Shown here piece after piece: positions 54,369 to 63,121 of a stretch of DNA of 64,000 nucleotides (its first letter is position 1; each line of letters opens with the position of its first letter). The DNA lies in the NCBI GenBank assembly GCA_965212195.1, contig CBDBUW010000012.1, positions 1-64,000 of the forward strand, written 5' to 3'. The notes below the pieces were generated by a model, which saw only the letters and a list, made by a program, of their open reading frames with translations, was not told the origin of the DNA and made no database searches. The stretch comes from JAJCYK01 sp965212195. GTDB taxonomy: Bacteria; Bacteroidota; Bacteroidia; Cytophagales; Cyclobacteriaceae. The translations under genes and the position numbers were made by a program.

Positions 54369-56323
54369 TGAGTGACAAAACCAATATAAAGATCACCTTG
54401 CCGGATGGTTCCATCAAAGAATTCCCTAAAGGAACTACCGGGATGGAGATTGCACGAAGTATTAGCGAGGGTCTGGCTCGGAATGTGCTGGCGGCCAAAG
54501 TAAATGGCGAGGTATGGGACGCAAACCGTCCCATTACTTTCGACTCTCCACTACAACTACTAACATGGTCCGATGAAGAGGGTAAGACTACCTTTTGGCA
54601 TTCTACTGCTCACCTGATGGCGGAGGCTCTGGAAGCCCTTTATCCGGGGGTCAAATTCGGGATAGGTCCTCCCATTGACAGTGGCTTTTACTACGATGTG
54701 GATTTCGGAGATATTGAATTCGGAGCGGATGATCTGCAAAAAGTTGAGCAAAAAATGCTGGAGCTGGCTCGTCAGAAAAACGCCTACCAGCGCCAGGAAA
54801 TTGGCAAGGATCAGGCCGTGGCCTATTTCCAAGAAAAAGGCGATCAGTATAAACTGGAACTTTTGAAGGATCTCATTGATGGAGAGATAACCTTTTACCA
54901 GCAGGGCGATTTTATTGATCTGTGCCGAGGCCCACATATCCCTCACACCGGATTTATCAAAGCCATCAAATTGTTGAATGTGGCAGGGGCATATTGGAGG
55001 GGTGATGAGAAGAACCTCCAGTTGACCCGTATATACGGGGTTTCATTTCCTAAAAACAAGGAACTTCAGGAGCATCTGGCGCTTCTGGAAGAAGCACGGA
55101 AACGAGATCATCGAAAGTTGGGTAAAGAGTTAGAGTTGTTTGCCTTTTCCGAAAAAGTGGGGATGGGGCTGCCACTTTGGTTGCCCAAAGGCACCCAATT
55201 GCGGGAGCGACTGGAGCAGTTTTTAAGAAAGGCTCAGGTAAAAGCCGGCTATGATCCCGTAGTTACCCCTCACATCGGAGCAAAGAACCTATATGTTACC
55301 TCAGGCCATTATGAGAAATATGGGGAAGACAGTTTTCAGCCTATTCAGACTCCCCATGAAGGGGAGGAGTTCCTGTTAAAACCTATGAACTGTCCTCATC
55401 ACTGCGAGATCTTCAAGGTGCGACCGCGTTCCTATAAAGAGCTTCCGCTGCGATTGGCTGAATTCGGCACCGTATATCGGTATGAGCAGCATGGTGAATT
55501 GCACGGCCTAACCCGAGTGCGGGGATTTACCGTGGATGATGCTCATATATTTTGCAGGCCCGATCAAGTAAAGGACGAATTCCTGAAAGTAATTGATCTG
55601 ACATTATACGTGTTAAGGGCGTTGAACTTTGAAAATTTTACTGCCCAATTGTCATTTAGAGATCCTGACAACCAGGAAAAGTACATTGGTAATGATGAAG
55701 TTTGGGATCGTGCTGAAAGAGAAATTACAGAAGCAGCCCTTGAAAAAGAGCTTCCAACGGTAACTGAATATGGTGAGGCAGCATTCTATGGTCCGAAATT
55801 GGATTTTATGGTTAAAGATGCTCTGGGGCGCACTTGGCAGCTGGGTACTATTCAAGTAGATTACAATCTTCCGGAGCGCTTTCAGTTGGAATATATCGGC
55901 GCCGATAATCAACGGCATCGCCCGGTGATGATCCATAGGGCACCCTTCGGATCTATGGAGCGATTTACGGCAGTGCTGATCGAACATTGTGGGGGTAATT
56001 TTCCATTATGGCTATCACCGGAACAGATTGCCGTCTTGCCCATATCCGAAAAGTTCCACCATTATGCCCAGGATCTCTTTAAGCAGTTGGAGGCCCAGGA
56101 TATTACGGGCTTCCTGGACGACAGAGATGAAAAGATCGGTAGAAAGATCAGGGATGCGGAAGTCAAGAAAGTACCCTATATGTTGATCGTAGGAGAGCGT
56201 GAACAGGCAGAAGAATTGGTTTCGGTCCGAAAGCATGGTGAAGGTGACTTGGGACAAATGCCTTTAGCGCGATTCATTCAGTTTTTTAAGGACGAAATCA
56301 CCAAAGAATTGCAGCATAATTAA
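54368..56323 (+). CDS. thrS: Threonyl-tRNA synthetase
   Basis: A 651-residue class II synthetase, close to the usual length. Domains in order: N-terminal TGS domain (ITLPDGSIKEFPKGTTGMEI), the editing-associated HSTAHLMAEALE region, then the catalytic core with the zinc-binding NCPHHC motif, and the C-terminal anticodon-binding domain (VLPISEKFHHYAQDLFKQL). It charges tRNA-Thr with threonine. It is followed by infC, rpmI and rplT, the classic thrS-infC-rpmI-rplT arrangement of bacteria. Confidence 0.97.
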   Translation: MSDKTNIKITLPDGSIKEFPKGTTGMEIARSISEGLARNVLAAKVNGEVWDANRPITFDSPLQLLTWSDEEGKTTFWHSTAHLMAEALEALYPGVKFGIGPPIDSGFYYDVDFGDIEFGADDLQKVEQKMLELARQKNAYQRQEIGKDQAVAYFQEKGDQYKLELLKDLIDGEITFYQQGDFIDLCRGPHIPHTGFIKAIKLLNVAGAYWRGDEKNLQLTRIYGVSFPKNKELQEHLALLEEARKRDHRKLGKELELFAFSEKVGMGLPLWLPKGTQLRERLEQFLRKAQVKAGYDPVVTPHIGAKNLYVTSGHYEKYGEDSFQPIQTPHEGEEFLLKPMNCPHHCEIFKVRPRSYKELPLRLAEFGTVYRYEQHGELHGLTRVRGFTVDDAHIFCRPDQVKDEFLKVIDLTLYVLRALNFENFTAQLSFRDPDNQEKYIGNDEVWDRAEREITEAALEKELPTVTEYGEAAFYGPKLDFMVKDALGRTWQLGTIQVDYNLPERFQLEYIGADNQRHRPVMIHRAPFGSMERFTAVLIEHCGGNFPLWLSPEQIAVLPISEKFHHYAQDLFKQLEAQDITGFLDDRDEKIGRKIRDAEVKKVPYMLIVGEREQAEELVSVRKHGEGDLGQMPLARFIQFFKDEITKELQHN

Positions 56324-56390
56324 CAATGGATATCTTTGATTATTTGAATAATAACAGCGATATTTGCCACTCATTTTTCTTAACCAAACA

Positions 56391-56404
56391 AGGAGGAAAC
56401 TATT
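56391..56404 (+). promoter_or_regulatory. Strong Shine-Dalgarno with ATT start codon of infC
   Basis: AGGAGG (56391-56396) is followed after five bases by ATT (56402-56404), in frame with infC. Strong SD sequences are uncommon in this phylum. A non-standard AUU start is the classic autoregulatory feature of infC, because IF3 discriminates against such starts. Confidence 0.8.
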
Positions 56405-56953
56405 AGGAGACCAAGAAGACGAGGTTACCGAGGACGCGTCGAGGAACCTTACAAAGTAAATGACAAAATTGCCGCTCAATTTGTGCGGGTAGTAGGCGAT
56501 AACGTAAAGGTAGATATTTACGATATTCAGACCGCCCTGAAGTTGGCAAAGGAGCAGAATCTGGATTTAGTGGAAATCTCACCTAAAGCTGATCCTCCGG
56601 TTTGTAAGATCGTAGATTATTCAAAGTTCAAATACGATCAGAAGAAAAAACAGAAAGAAATAAAATCCAAGGCACAGAAAACGGTGCTGAAGGAGATAAG
56701 GTTTGGTCCCAATACCGATGAGCATGATTTTAATTTTAAGTTGAAACATGCCATTAATTTCTTGAAGGACGGTGCTAAGGTGAAGGCCTATGTGCATTTC
56801 GTGGGCCGTACTATTGTGTTTAAGGAGAGGGGAGAGATCTTATTGCTGCGATTGGCCCAGGAATTGGAAGAATATGCCAAGGTTGACCAATTGCCCAAAT
56901 TAGAGGGAAAACGCATGTTTTTAATGCTGTCGCCCAAAAAGATTAAAAAATAA
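56402..56953 (+). CDS. infC: Translation initiation factor IF-3
   Basis: With the ATT start at 56402 the protein has 183 residues, the normal length. The N-terminal segment (RRPRRRGYRGR, then VEEPYKVNDKIAAQFVRVV) is basic and typical, while the frame from 56483 would remove it. Domains: the N-terminal domain with VVGDNVKVDIYDIQTALKLA, the linker DLVEISPKADPPVCKIVDY, and the C-terminal domain with DEHDFNFKLKHAINFLKDG. IF3 binds the 30S subunit and proofreads start codons. It sits in the thrS-infC-rpmI-rplT operon. See the separate note on its start. Confidence 0.95.
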   Translation: MRRPRRRGYRGRVEEPYKVNDKIAAQFVRVVGDNVKVDIYDIQTALKLAKEQNLDLVEISPKADPPVCKIVDYSKFKYDQKKKQKEIKSKAQKTVLKEIRFGPNTDEHDFNFKLKHAINFLKDGAKVKAYVHFVGRTIVFKERGEILLLRLAQELEEYAKVDQLPKLEGKRMFLMLSPKKIKK

Positions 56954-56957
56954 AAAG

Positions 56958-57152
56958 ATGCCTAAAGTAAAAACGAAATCAGGTGCAAAAAAACGTTTTC
57001 GACTTACCGGGACTGGTAAGATCAAGCGAAAGCACGCTTATAAGAGTCACATTCTAACCAAGAAGGAGACCAAGCAAAAGCGGAACCTTACGCATTTTAC
57101 CTTAGTGGATAAAGCGGATGTTCCCAGAGTTAAGAAAATGTTGAACTTGTAG
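56958..57152 (+). CDS. rpmI: 50S ribosomal protein L35
   Basis: A 64-residue basic ribosomal protein with the family's start MPKVKTKSGAKKRFRLTGTG and KRKHAYKSHILTKK. It begins 4 bases after the infC stop. It is part of the large subunit and co-transcribed with L20. Confidence 0.97.
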   Translation: MPKVKTKSGAKKRFRLTGTGKIKRKHAYKSHILTKKETKQKRNLTHFTLVDKADVPRVKKMLNL

Positions 57153-57233
57153 TTCAACTATTTGAAGGTTGTTTCACCGGACTGCATGGTTTAAAGTATC
57201 CTTGAGGTCACCTGTAGTCAAAAAACTAAAATT

Positions 57234-57578
57234 ATGCCTAGATCAGTAAACAGCGTAGCTTCCAAAGCTCGCAGAAAAAGAGTCCTTAAGTCGGCTAAGG
57301 GTTATTGGGGCCGTCGAAAGAACGTTTATACCGTAGCAAAAAATGCCGTAGAAAAAGGTATGCAATATGCATATCGGGATCGTAGAGTTAAAAAACGCGA
57401 ATTCCGTAAGCTCTGGATTTTGAGGATCAACGCCGGAGCGCGTGAACACGGCCTTTCCTATTCTCAATTGATAGGTGGCCTTAAAAAAGCCAACATTGAT
57501 TTGAACCGCAAAGTGCTGGCAGACCTTGCCATGAACCACCCAGAGGCTTTCAAAGCGGTGGTTGATAAAATCAAGTAG
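57234..57578 (+). CDS. rplT: 50S ribosomal protein L20
   Basis: A 114-residue basic ribosomal protein with the typical N-terminus (MPRSVNSVASKARRKRVLKS) and the AKGYWGRRKNVYTVAKNAVE segment. In many bacteria L20 represses this operon; no leader structure was identified here. It starts 81 bases after rpmI. Confidence 0.97.
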   Translation: MPRSVNSVASKARRKRVLKSAKGYWGRRKNVYTVAKNAVEKGMQYAYRDRRVKKREFRKLWILRINAGAREHGLSYSQLIGGLKKANIDLNRKVLADLAMNHPEAFKAVVDKIK

Positions 57579-57603
57579 ATATTTAAGTCAGGTAACGTAT
57601 TGA

Positions 57604-57627
57604 AGATCCCGGGATTCCTCGGGATCT
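57604..57627 (+). terminator. Probable terminator of the thrS-infC-rpmI-rplT operon
   Basis: AGATCCCG (57604-57611) pairs with CGGGATCT (57620-57627) around an 8-base loop, followed by ATTTATGTTT. It lies 25 bases after the rplT stop. Confidence 0.6.
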
Positions 57628-57771
57628 ATTTATGTTTGATCAAATTTCTCCTAAAGTTGGTCGAATTAATCCCTGTGCCCCTATCAAATGTTAAATAAAT
57701 GCTTTAATTAGTAGCGGTTTTTCTCAAGGGAATACCACTAGAAATTTTTACTAACCAACTAAAATCAACTA

Positions 57772-58584
57772 ATGGAATTCATTGATAAATATTCCGGCCT
57801 CGTAATGGATATGGCAGTGCAGTACGCTCCCAAGATCCTATTGGCGCTGGTGGTTCTCATTGTAGGTTTGCGTATTGTAAAGTTACTGATGAACCTCATG
57901 CGCAAGGCGCTGAACACCCGGAGTGTAGAAGAAACCTTAAGCAGATTTTTATCTAATTTGATTGGCTGGCTGCTCAAGTTGGTGGTTTTTATCAGCGTGT
58001 TCTCCATTTTGGGAGTAGAGACTACTTCATTTGTAGCATTATTGGGTGCCGCCGGCCTGGCGGTCGGCCTGGCCTTGCAGGGTTCACTGGCGAATTTTGC
58101 CGGTGGTGTTTTGATCCTGTTATTCAAACCTTTCAAAGTAGGGGATAAGATCCAATCCATGGACAGGACCGGTAATGTTAAAGAAATCCAAATATTTAAT
58201 ACCATTCTAACCACAGCAGACAATAAAACAGTAATACTGCCTAATGGAGCAGTCATGAATGGAGATATAATCAATTATTCAGTAGAAGGCGTTATACGAG
58301 TCGATCTCACCGTAGGGATCTCTTATGACTCGGACATCCGAAAAGCCAAAGAGCTGTTGATGCAAATCATGCAGGAACACCCTAAGGTTTTAAAAGATCC
58401 AGCCCCCTTCGTGGGAGTTGAGGCTCTAGCCGATAGCTCCGTAAACTTGGCGGTGAGGCCTCATTGTAATCCCGATGACTATTGGGAGGTATACTTCGAG
58501 GTGCTGGAAAGCTGCAAAATGGCTCTGGATGCTGCGGGAATCAGTATTCCCTTCCCACAACTGGATGTGCACATGGATAAATAG
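57772..58584 (+). CDS. mscS: Small-conductance mechanosensitive channel, MscS family
   Basis: A 270-residue inner-membrane channel that opens under membrane tension to release solutes. Three N-terminal membrane helices are present; the third is the pore-lining segment GLALQGSLANFAGGVLILLF, followed by KPFKVGDKI, the family's most conserved stretch. The C-terminal beta and alpha-beta domains (TVGISYDSDIRKAKELLMQI, ISIPFPQLDVHM) are complete. Length is near that of E. coli MscS (286). It stands alone, with a 193-base gap after rplT. Confidence 0.93.
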   Translation: MEFIDKYSGLVMDMAVQYAPKILLALVVLIVGLRIVKLLMNLMRKALNTRSVEETLSRFLSNLIGWLLKLVVFISVFSILGVETTSFVALLGAAGLAVGLALQGSLANFAGGVLILLFKPFKVGDKIQSMDRTGNVKEIQIFNTILTTADNKTVILPNGAVMNGDIINYSVEGVIRVDLTVGISYDSDIRKAKELLMQIMQEHPKVLKDPAPFVGVEALADSSVNLAVRPHCNPDDYWEVYFEVLESCKMALDAAGISIPFPQLDVHMDK

Positions 58585-58707
58585 GGCAAAAACCTGCTGA
58601 TACAAGCGTTTTAGGACGATTTATAAAATTTTCTGGAATTTTTCGGGTTACTTTCGCGGTTTTCTGGGTATTAATTATACTTATCAGAGATAAAATATAA
58701 CTATTTT

Positions 58708-58821
58708 ATGAGCGTGTTCCAGAAACTAGTTGGCAAAATAAGCCAGTCGTTAGGTATAGTCCTTACCTGTACCGTGATCATCTTAATATTCGTGCAGATC
58801 GTCCGCGTGATCCTGACTTAA
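58708..58821 (+). CDS. Possible 37-residue single-span membrane peptide
   Basis: A short frame from ATG 58708 to TAA 58821 encodes MSVFQKLVGKISQSL, then a hydrophobic stretch (GIVLTCTVIILIFVQIVRVI), consistent with one membrane helix after a basic, amphipathic start. The sequence upstream has a TACTTTCG at 58649-58656 that resembles a -7 promoter element. It lies between mscS and the convergent exonuclease gene, which ends 19 bases later. There is no family match that I can name, so it might be chance. Confidence 0.4.
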   Translation: MSVFQKLVGKISQSLGIVLTCTVIILIFVQIVRVILT

Positions 58822-58839
58822 AGAATCCAGTTCATATCA

Positions 58840-60216
58840 TTATAGCTTGATCTTTTTACAGTGAGGGTGTGCTCTCAAGTATGATCCAATGATCCTTTGA
58901 ATATCTTGATTATCGAAATAGGGGACTATGCAGTCCGTAAGATCGCTTAACTGCGACTGCTGCAGACTATCGTCAGCAAATCCAAAACCCTTGTAGACAC
59001 CGTTTTCCACCCATACCAGGGAGGTCTCGTCATCCTTGCGACCGGAACCTAACAACAAGAAGGAGTTGTTCAAGTGATTGAACTGCTCAAGACTAAGTTG
59101 AACCCGACGGTTGTACGATTCCGGGGATTCCTCTGCCACACAAGCTCCCTGACAATTTCCCTGATCATACTCCAGACAGGCTTGGGGTAATTTCTGAATG
59201 TTACTCAACCTTTTGCATAGGCCGTGATCCTCAACCTGCTTTCTCAAGTAATCCCAGGCTTGATCAAAACTTCTGAATGAAATAATGGGTTGTTCAATGG
59301 GCCTGGATTTGGCTACTGCCAAGCGCAAGTAACCATTACCGTCAAAGTACTGATGGATCCCCCAGCAGGCTTGAGTAAAGCGCTGTGAGCGATTGAACCG
59401 GGGCCAGTATTTCTTGATCTCATGGGATTCCAGCAACAAGGCAATAAGCTCATTGCCGCAGAGTTCGAAGGTGATATTATTGATCTGGTAGCGAAAGTCC
59501 ATGGATCTTTGAGATCGTCCGAACTGCACAAAATGATTGAGTACCCGTTGACGAATATTTTTGGCCTTACCCACATAAATTACCTGGGCTTTCTTATTCA
59601 GGAAATAATAGACTCCCACCGATTCCGGCAATGCCTCGAAATCTTCGGTATCTAAATTAGGAGGTAAGATGCCTTCTCGGGAGAATCGATTCAAGGCGTG
59701 TTCCAGTTGGTTATTATGGTCGTTCTTAATAAGATAGTCCAACAAGGCTACGGTAGCGCGGGCATCACCAAAGGCCCGGTGGCGATGTTCAATGGGTATG
59801 CCTAGAGTAGCACATAGCGTTCCCAGGCCGTAGCTGTGTAAACCGGGAATCACCTGCCTGCTCAGTCGAACCGTGCATAACTTCTTGCGAAAATAATTGA
59901 CCCCCAGGCTGTAAAACTCCCGTCGCATGAAGGAATAGTCAAAACCAGCATTGTGGGCCACAAAAATTTTGTCCTTGGTGATAGATTGGATCTTAGGAGC
60001 TATGTCTTTGAAAATAGGGGCGGAGGAAACCATCTCGTTGGTGATACCCGTGAGCAGAGTGACGTACGGTGGTATTTCCTTTTCGGGATTCACCAGGCTA
60101 TGGAATTCGTCAACGATTTTCTTACCATCAAAAATATAAATGGCTACTTCCGTGATGCGATTACGCCCGGCAAAGCCTCCGGTGGTTTCCAGATCGATGA
60201 CAGCGAACGTGCTCAA
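58840..60216 (-). CDS. Exonuclease (DnaQ-like)/GIY-YIG nuclease fusion protein
   Basis: A 458-residue fusion. Residues 1-165 form a DEDDh 3'-5' exonuclease domain: VIDLETTGG (Asp8, Glu10), AHNAGFDYSF (Asp93), and HRAFGDARAT (His146, Asp151). Residues 200-230 form a GIY-YIG endonuclease domain like that of UvrC and Cho: GVYYFLNKKAQVIYVGKAKN. The remaining ~220 residues are not assigned to a domain. Such fusions are known in many bacteria and point to DNA repair. The start is TTG at 60216; the upstream 164-residue gene's stop overlaps it by four bases (TTGA), so they are translationally coupled. Confidence 0.88.
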   Translation of the reverse strand: MSTFAVIDLETTGGFAGRNRITEVAIYIFDGKKIVDEFHSLVNPEKEIPPYVTLLTGITNEMVSSAPIFKDIAPKIQSITKDKIFVAHNAGFDYSFMRREFYSLGVNYFRKKLCTVRLSRQVIPGLHSYGLGTLCATLGIPIEHRHRAFGDARATVALLDYLIKNDHNNQLEHALNRFSREGILPPNLDTEDFEALPESVGVYYFLNKKAQVIYVGKAKNIRQRVLNHFVQFGRSQRSMDFRYQINNITFELCGNELIALLLESHEIKKYWPRFNRSQRFTQACWGIHQYFDGNGYLRLAVAKSRPIEQPIISFRSFDQAWDYLRKQVEDHGLCKRLSNIQKLPQACLEYDQGNCQGACVAEESPESYNRRVQLSLEQFNHLNNSFLLLGSGRKDDETSLVWVENGVYKGFGFADDSLQQSQLSDLTDCIVPYFDNQDIQRIIGSYLRAHPHCKKIKL

Positions 60217-60707
60217 AGGCCTTCTTGATTAAGTAGTCGGATGGCGCTCAGACAAGCTGTGAAAACACGCTTGTGGTCGTGGTTGATCCTAAGATACTCC
60301 CGTACAATAGTATCGCGATAGTAATTGTCGGGTTTACGCCGGTACATGTTACCCGCCTGATAGCTTGAACGGTCCTTTATACCGTTCAGCTCCTTGTCCA
60401 ATTCCAGTCGACGTCCCTGGCACTCCAGCAGCACGAAGCGATCGTTGCGATCGTGGCGGTATACCTTTTGGATGTCATAGGGCTTTAAGGTGAACTCCTG
60501 CATCAATTGGTGGGATCTTTGTAAAAGTACTTCTAGGTCGCAGGGCAGCACTTTGATCACGGGGTGGGCTTTGATCACCCTCTGGTGAGCAAAGCGTTGT
60601 CGGTATAGTAAATCAATATTCCTTTGATATAGATCAAACCGCAGTACCATATCGCTTAGTACCAGAATCAGTGAATCGCGGTTGTCTTTAAAAGAGAATA
60701 TTTTCAT
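60213..60707 (-). CDS. Protein of unknown function upstream of the exonuclease fusion
   Basis: A 164-residue soluble protein without a signal or membrane segment and with many Arg, His and Asp residues (VRHD-type clusters, for example YRHDRNDRFVLLECQGRRLE). I do not recognise its family. It begins at the ATG at 60707 and ends overlapping the exonuclease start by four bases, so the two are likely one operon and may act together in DNA processing. The plus-strand SRAP gene starts 91 bases away in the other direction. Confidence 0.65.
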   Translation of the reverse strand: MKIFSFKDNRDSLILVLSDMVLRFDLYQRNIDLLYRQRFAHQRVIKAHPVIKVLPCDLEVLLQRSHQLMQEFTLKPYDIQKVYRHDRNDRFVLLECQGRRLELDKELNGIKDRSSYQAGNMYRRKPDNYYRDTIVREYLRINHDHKRVFTACLSAIRLLNQEGL

Positions 60708-60798
60708 ATGACAATAAAAGTAGTAAAATACTAAATTAATTAGTATTAATAACTGAGTATTTTTTTAGTAAATTTCCAGCAACCAACATGAAGTTCCC

Positions 60799-61542
60799 AT
60801 GTGTTACGACGTTGCTTATTTGACTAAGAAGATTGAGTACTACGAAAAACGTTTCAATGCCTCCTACGGGAATATTCCTTTTGCTCCCATGTATCACAGC
60901 AATGGCTTTGATCACATGGACCTACCGGTCATCACCAACGAAGAACCTTCCACTATTCAAATGTATAGCTGGGGACTGATCCCCGCCTGGGTCAAGGACC
61001 CGGAAAAAGCACAAAAAATCCAAAACCAGACCCTTAATGCCCGGGATGATACCTTATTTGAGAAGCCGTCCTTCAAGCATGCGGCTCAACACCGGCGATG
61101 TCTGGTTTTAGTGGATGGATTTTACGATCACCATTGGAAAGATCAGAAGTCCTTTCCTTATTACATTCAGAGAAAAGACCACGAGTCCTTTGCTATGGGA
61201 GGCATTTGGGAGAGCTGGCGATTTAAGGAGATGGTACGCCACACTTTTTCTATAATCACCACCGATCCCAATGAGAGAATGGCCTGGATTCACAATCGCC
61301 CACGAGCTTCTGAGGGTCCTCGCATGCCTTTTATATTGAGCCCAGAGGACGAGCGAAAATGGATTGATCCCGCATTATCCCCTCAGGAAGTCCAGGATTT
61401 GATTAAACCTTTGCCCCAGGAATACTTATCGGATCATACGGTGGGCCGACTGCGCGGTAAGGCCTACCCTGGTAATGTTGCTTCGATCAGGGACTCCGTC
61501 ACCTATCAGGAGTTATCGACGCAGCAGGGAAGCTTGTTTTGA
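60799..61542 (+). CDS. SOS response-associated peptidase (SRAP/YedK/HMCES family)
   Basis: A 247-residue protein. The catalytic cysteine is residue 2 (MCYDVAY), which becomes the N-terminal nucleophile after removal of Met and forms a thiazolidine crosslink with abasic DNA. The start is therefore certain. The conserved LNARDDTLFEKPSF, VDGFYDHHWK and RMPFIL motifs are present. The usual glutamate in the GFYE motif is replaced by Asp here. The His in AWIHNRP is separated from RMP by an insert (RASEGP) that occurs in other Bacteroidota sequences. It shares 30 bases at its 3' end with the convergent OmpA gene. The neighbouring exonuclease fusion also suggests a DNA-repair context. Confidence 0.93.
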   Translation: MCYDVAYLTKKIEYYEKRFNASYGNIPFAPMYHSNGFDHMDLPVITNEEPSTIQMYSWGLIPAWVKDPEKAQKIQNQTLNARDDTLFEKPSFKHAAQHRRCLVLVDGFYDHHWKDQKSFPYYIQRKDHESFAMGGIWESWRFKEMVRHTFSIITTDPNERMAWIHNRPRASEGPRMPFILSPEDERKWIDPALSPQEVQDLIKPLPQEYLSDHTVGRLRGKAYPGNVASIRDSVTYQELSTQQGSLF

Positions 61543-63084
61543 GGAAGTGCCTAGGATAGTGAATTCCACTCTTCGGTTAAGACGCCGGTTCAGTTCACGG
61601 TCATTATTGGCTATGGGTCGGGTATCTCCATATCCTTTAGTCTGCAATCTGCTGGAGGCAATGCCTTGCTGCACCAGGTAGTCTTTTACCCGATCCACCC
61701 GTTCCCACGAAAGTTGCAGATTGAGCTCAGGCTGACCCACATTGTCGGTATGCCCACCCAGCTCGATCTCTAGTTGAGGGTATTCCTTAAGCAGTGTTGC
61801 CAATTTGTCCAGCTCACTGAAAGACTCCTGCAGTAACTCGGCTTTGGAGCGCACAAAAAAGATGTTCTCAATGGGTATTTTCTCCCCTTCAGCCAGCGGG
61901 ATCAATTGCAGGTCAACCTGAATTTCTCCATATTTTTTTGCTTCGCTGAGGTCAATGGTTTGGTGCAACGAAATGAACCCTGGAGTTTTAGCCAGGAATT
62001 GATAGGCCCTACCATGGGGTAATACCATTTTGTAAGATCCGTCCAGCGGATTGGAGCGGGCAATGCCCTGTTCCTGATGGCCCTGGGTAAGGTGAAAAGT
62101 GATGTCAGCTTGCAGGGGTTGCTGATTATTGGCATCCAGCACTCTTCCTTTAACCATTACCACGGGATCGGGTTGTACTTCTTGGGGAAGTGCAATGCGA
62201 TAAATATCCCGGGAATTATTAACGAGGTTCTTGGAAACGAAATAAGCGTATTTACCTTTAGCCGCTAAAGAGTAATAGGCGTCCCAGGTATTGCTGTTGA
62301 CGGAAGGTCCCAGGTTGATAGGCTTGGACCAGTTGTTCCAGGTATCATCTAATCGTTTGGCGTAGAAAATGTCGCTTCCGCCATAACCTCCATGTCCTTC
62401 CGACGCAAAGTAAAGGGTCTTTCCATCTGCCGCCAGGAAGGGGGCGAAATCGGCTCCACTGGTATTAATGACGACACCCAGGTTCACGGGCTTTCCCCAT
62501 TTGCCATTTTTGCATAGGCTTACATAGATGTCCTGATCCCCGTATCCCTCACGTCGGTGAACCGACATGAAAAGCACTTTGCCGTTAGCGGCCATGGCAT
62601 AATCCACATAAGGACTGAAGTTGTAAAAATCTTCGATGTGGATCTTTGATGGATAGGTCCAACCGTTCTTGGACCGGTAGCTGATAGAAACGCCCTTTTT
62701 AACGTAGCCACCTTTGATATATTCATTTATGAGTAGTAGGCTGTTGCCATCAGGCGATACCGAACTAACTCCATTAGGATGCTGGTCGTTAAGGGGCCAG
62801 CCCATGTTTCGTATCGCAGTCCATTTTTGTCCGTCGAAGGTGGCGACATAGATATCCTGGTCATCCTGCTTACCACGAATGTTCTTAGGGTAGTTTTGCC
62901 GACAGAAATAAAGGGTTTTGCCATCACTGGAGATCACCGGTTTGGTTTCCGTATAGGAGGTGTTGACCGCTGTGCCCAGATGTTCCTTGGGACTATTGAA
63001 CAACAATTTTGTTGAATGCACCTGCGCCGGAACCTGACAGATTGCACCCAAGCAGATAATGAGGGACCACAATAAGCTTTTCAT
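61513..63084 (-). CDS. OmpA-family protein with PD40 propeller repeats
   Basis: A 523-residue exported protein (signal ending CQVPAQV). The N-terminal half has PD40/WD40-like strands (DGKTLYFCRQNYPKN, DGKTLYFASEGHGGYGGSDI). It is followed by a carboxypeptidase-regulatory-like domain (KGRVLDANNQQPLQADITF) and a C-terminal OmpA domain (residues about 405-520) with ELGGHTDNVGQPELNLQLSW and NRRLNRRVEFTIL, which bind peptidoglycan. It likely anchors an outer-membrane complex. It overlaps the convergent SRAP gene by 30 bases. The transketolase gene is 37 bases upstream on the same strand. Confidence 0.9.
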   Translation of the reverse strand: MKSLLWSLIICLGAICQVPAQVHSTKLLFNSPKEHLGTAVNTSYTETKPVISSDGKTLYFCRQNYPKNIRGKQDDQDIYVATFDGQKWTAIRNMGWPLNDQHPNGVSSVSPDGNSLLLINEYIKGGYVKKGVSISYRSKNGWTYPSKIHIEDFYNFSPYVDYAMAANGKVLFMSVHRREGYGDQDIYVSLCKNGKWGKPVNLGVVINTSGADFAPFLAADGKTLYFASEGHGGYGGSDIFYAKRLDDTWNNWSKPINLGPSVNSNTWDAYYSLAAKGKYAYFVSKNLVNNSRDIYRIALPQEVQPDPVVMVKGRVLDANNQQPLQADITFHLTQGHQEQGIARSNPLDGSYKMVLPHGRAYQFLAKTPGFISLHQTIDLSEAKKYGEIQVDLQLIPLAEGEKIPIENIFFVRSKAELLQESFSELDKLATLLKEYPQLEIELGGHTDNVGQPELNLQLSWERVDRVKDYLVQQGIASSRLQTKGYGDTRPIANNDRELNRRLNRRVEFTILGTSSKQASLLRR

Positions 63085-63121
63085 TGTTTTTTGAAATAGC
63101 TGTATCCCTCAAAAATAGGGG

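Noticed and set aside
54560..54946. Antisense reading frame inside thrS
   Set aside because: It is opposite a complete, conserved synthetase and has no motif of its own.
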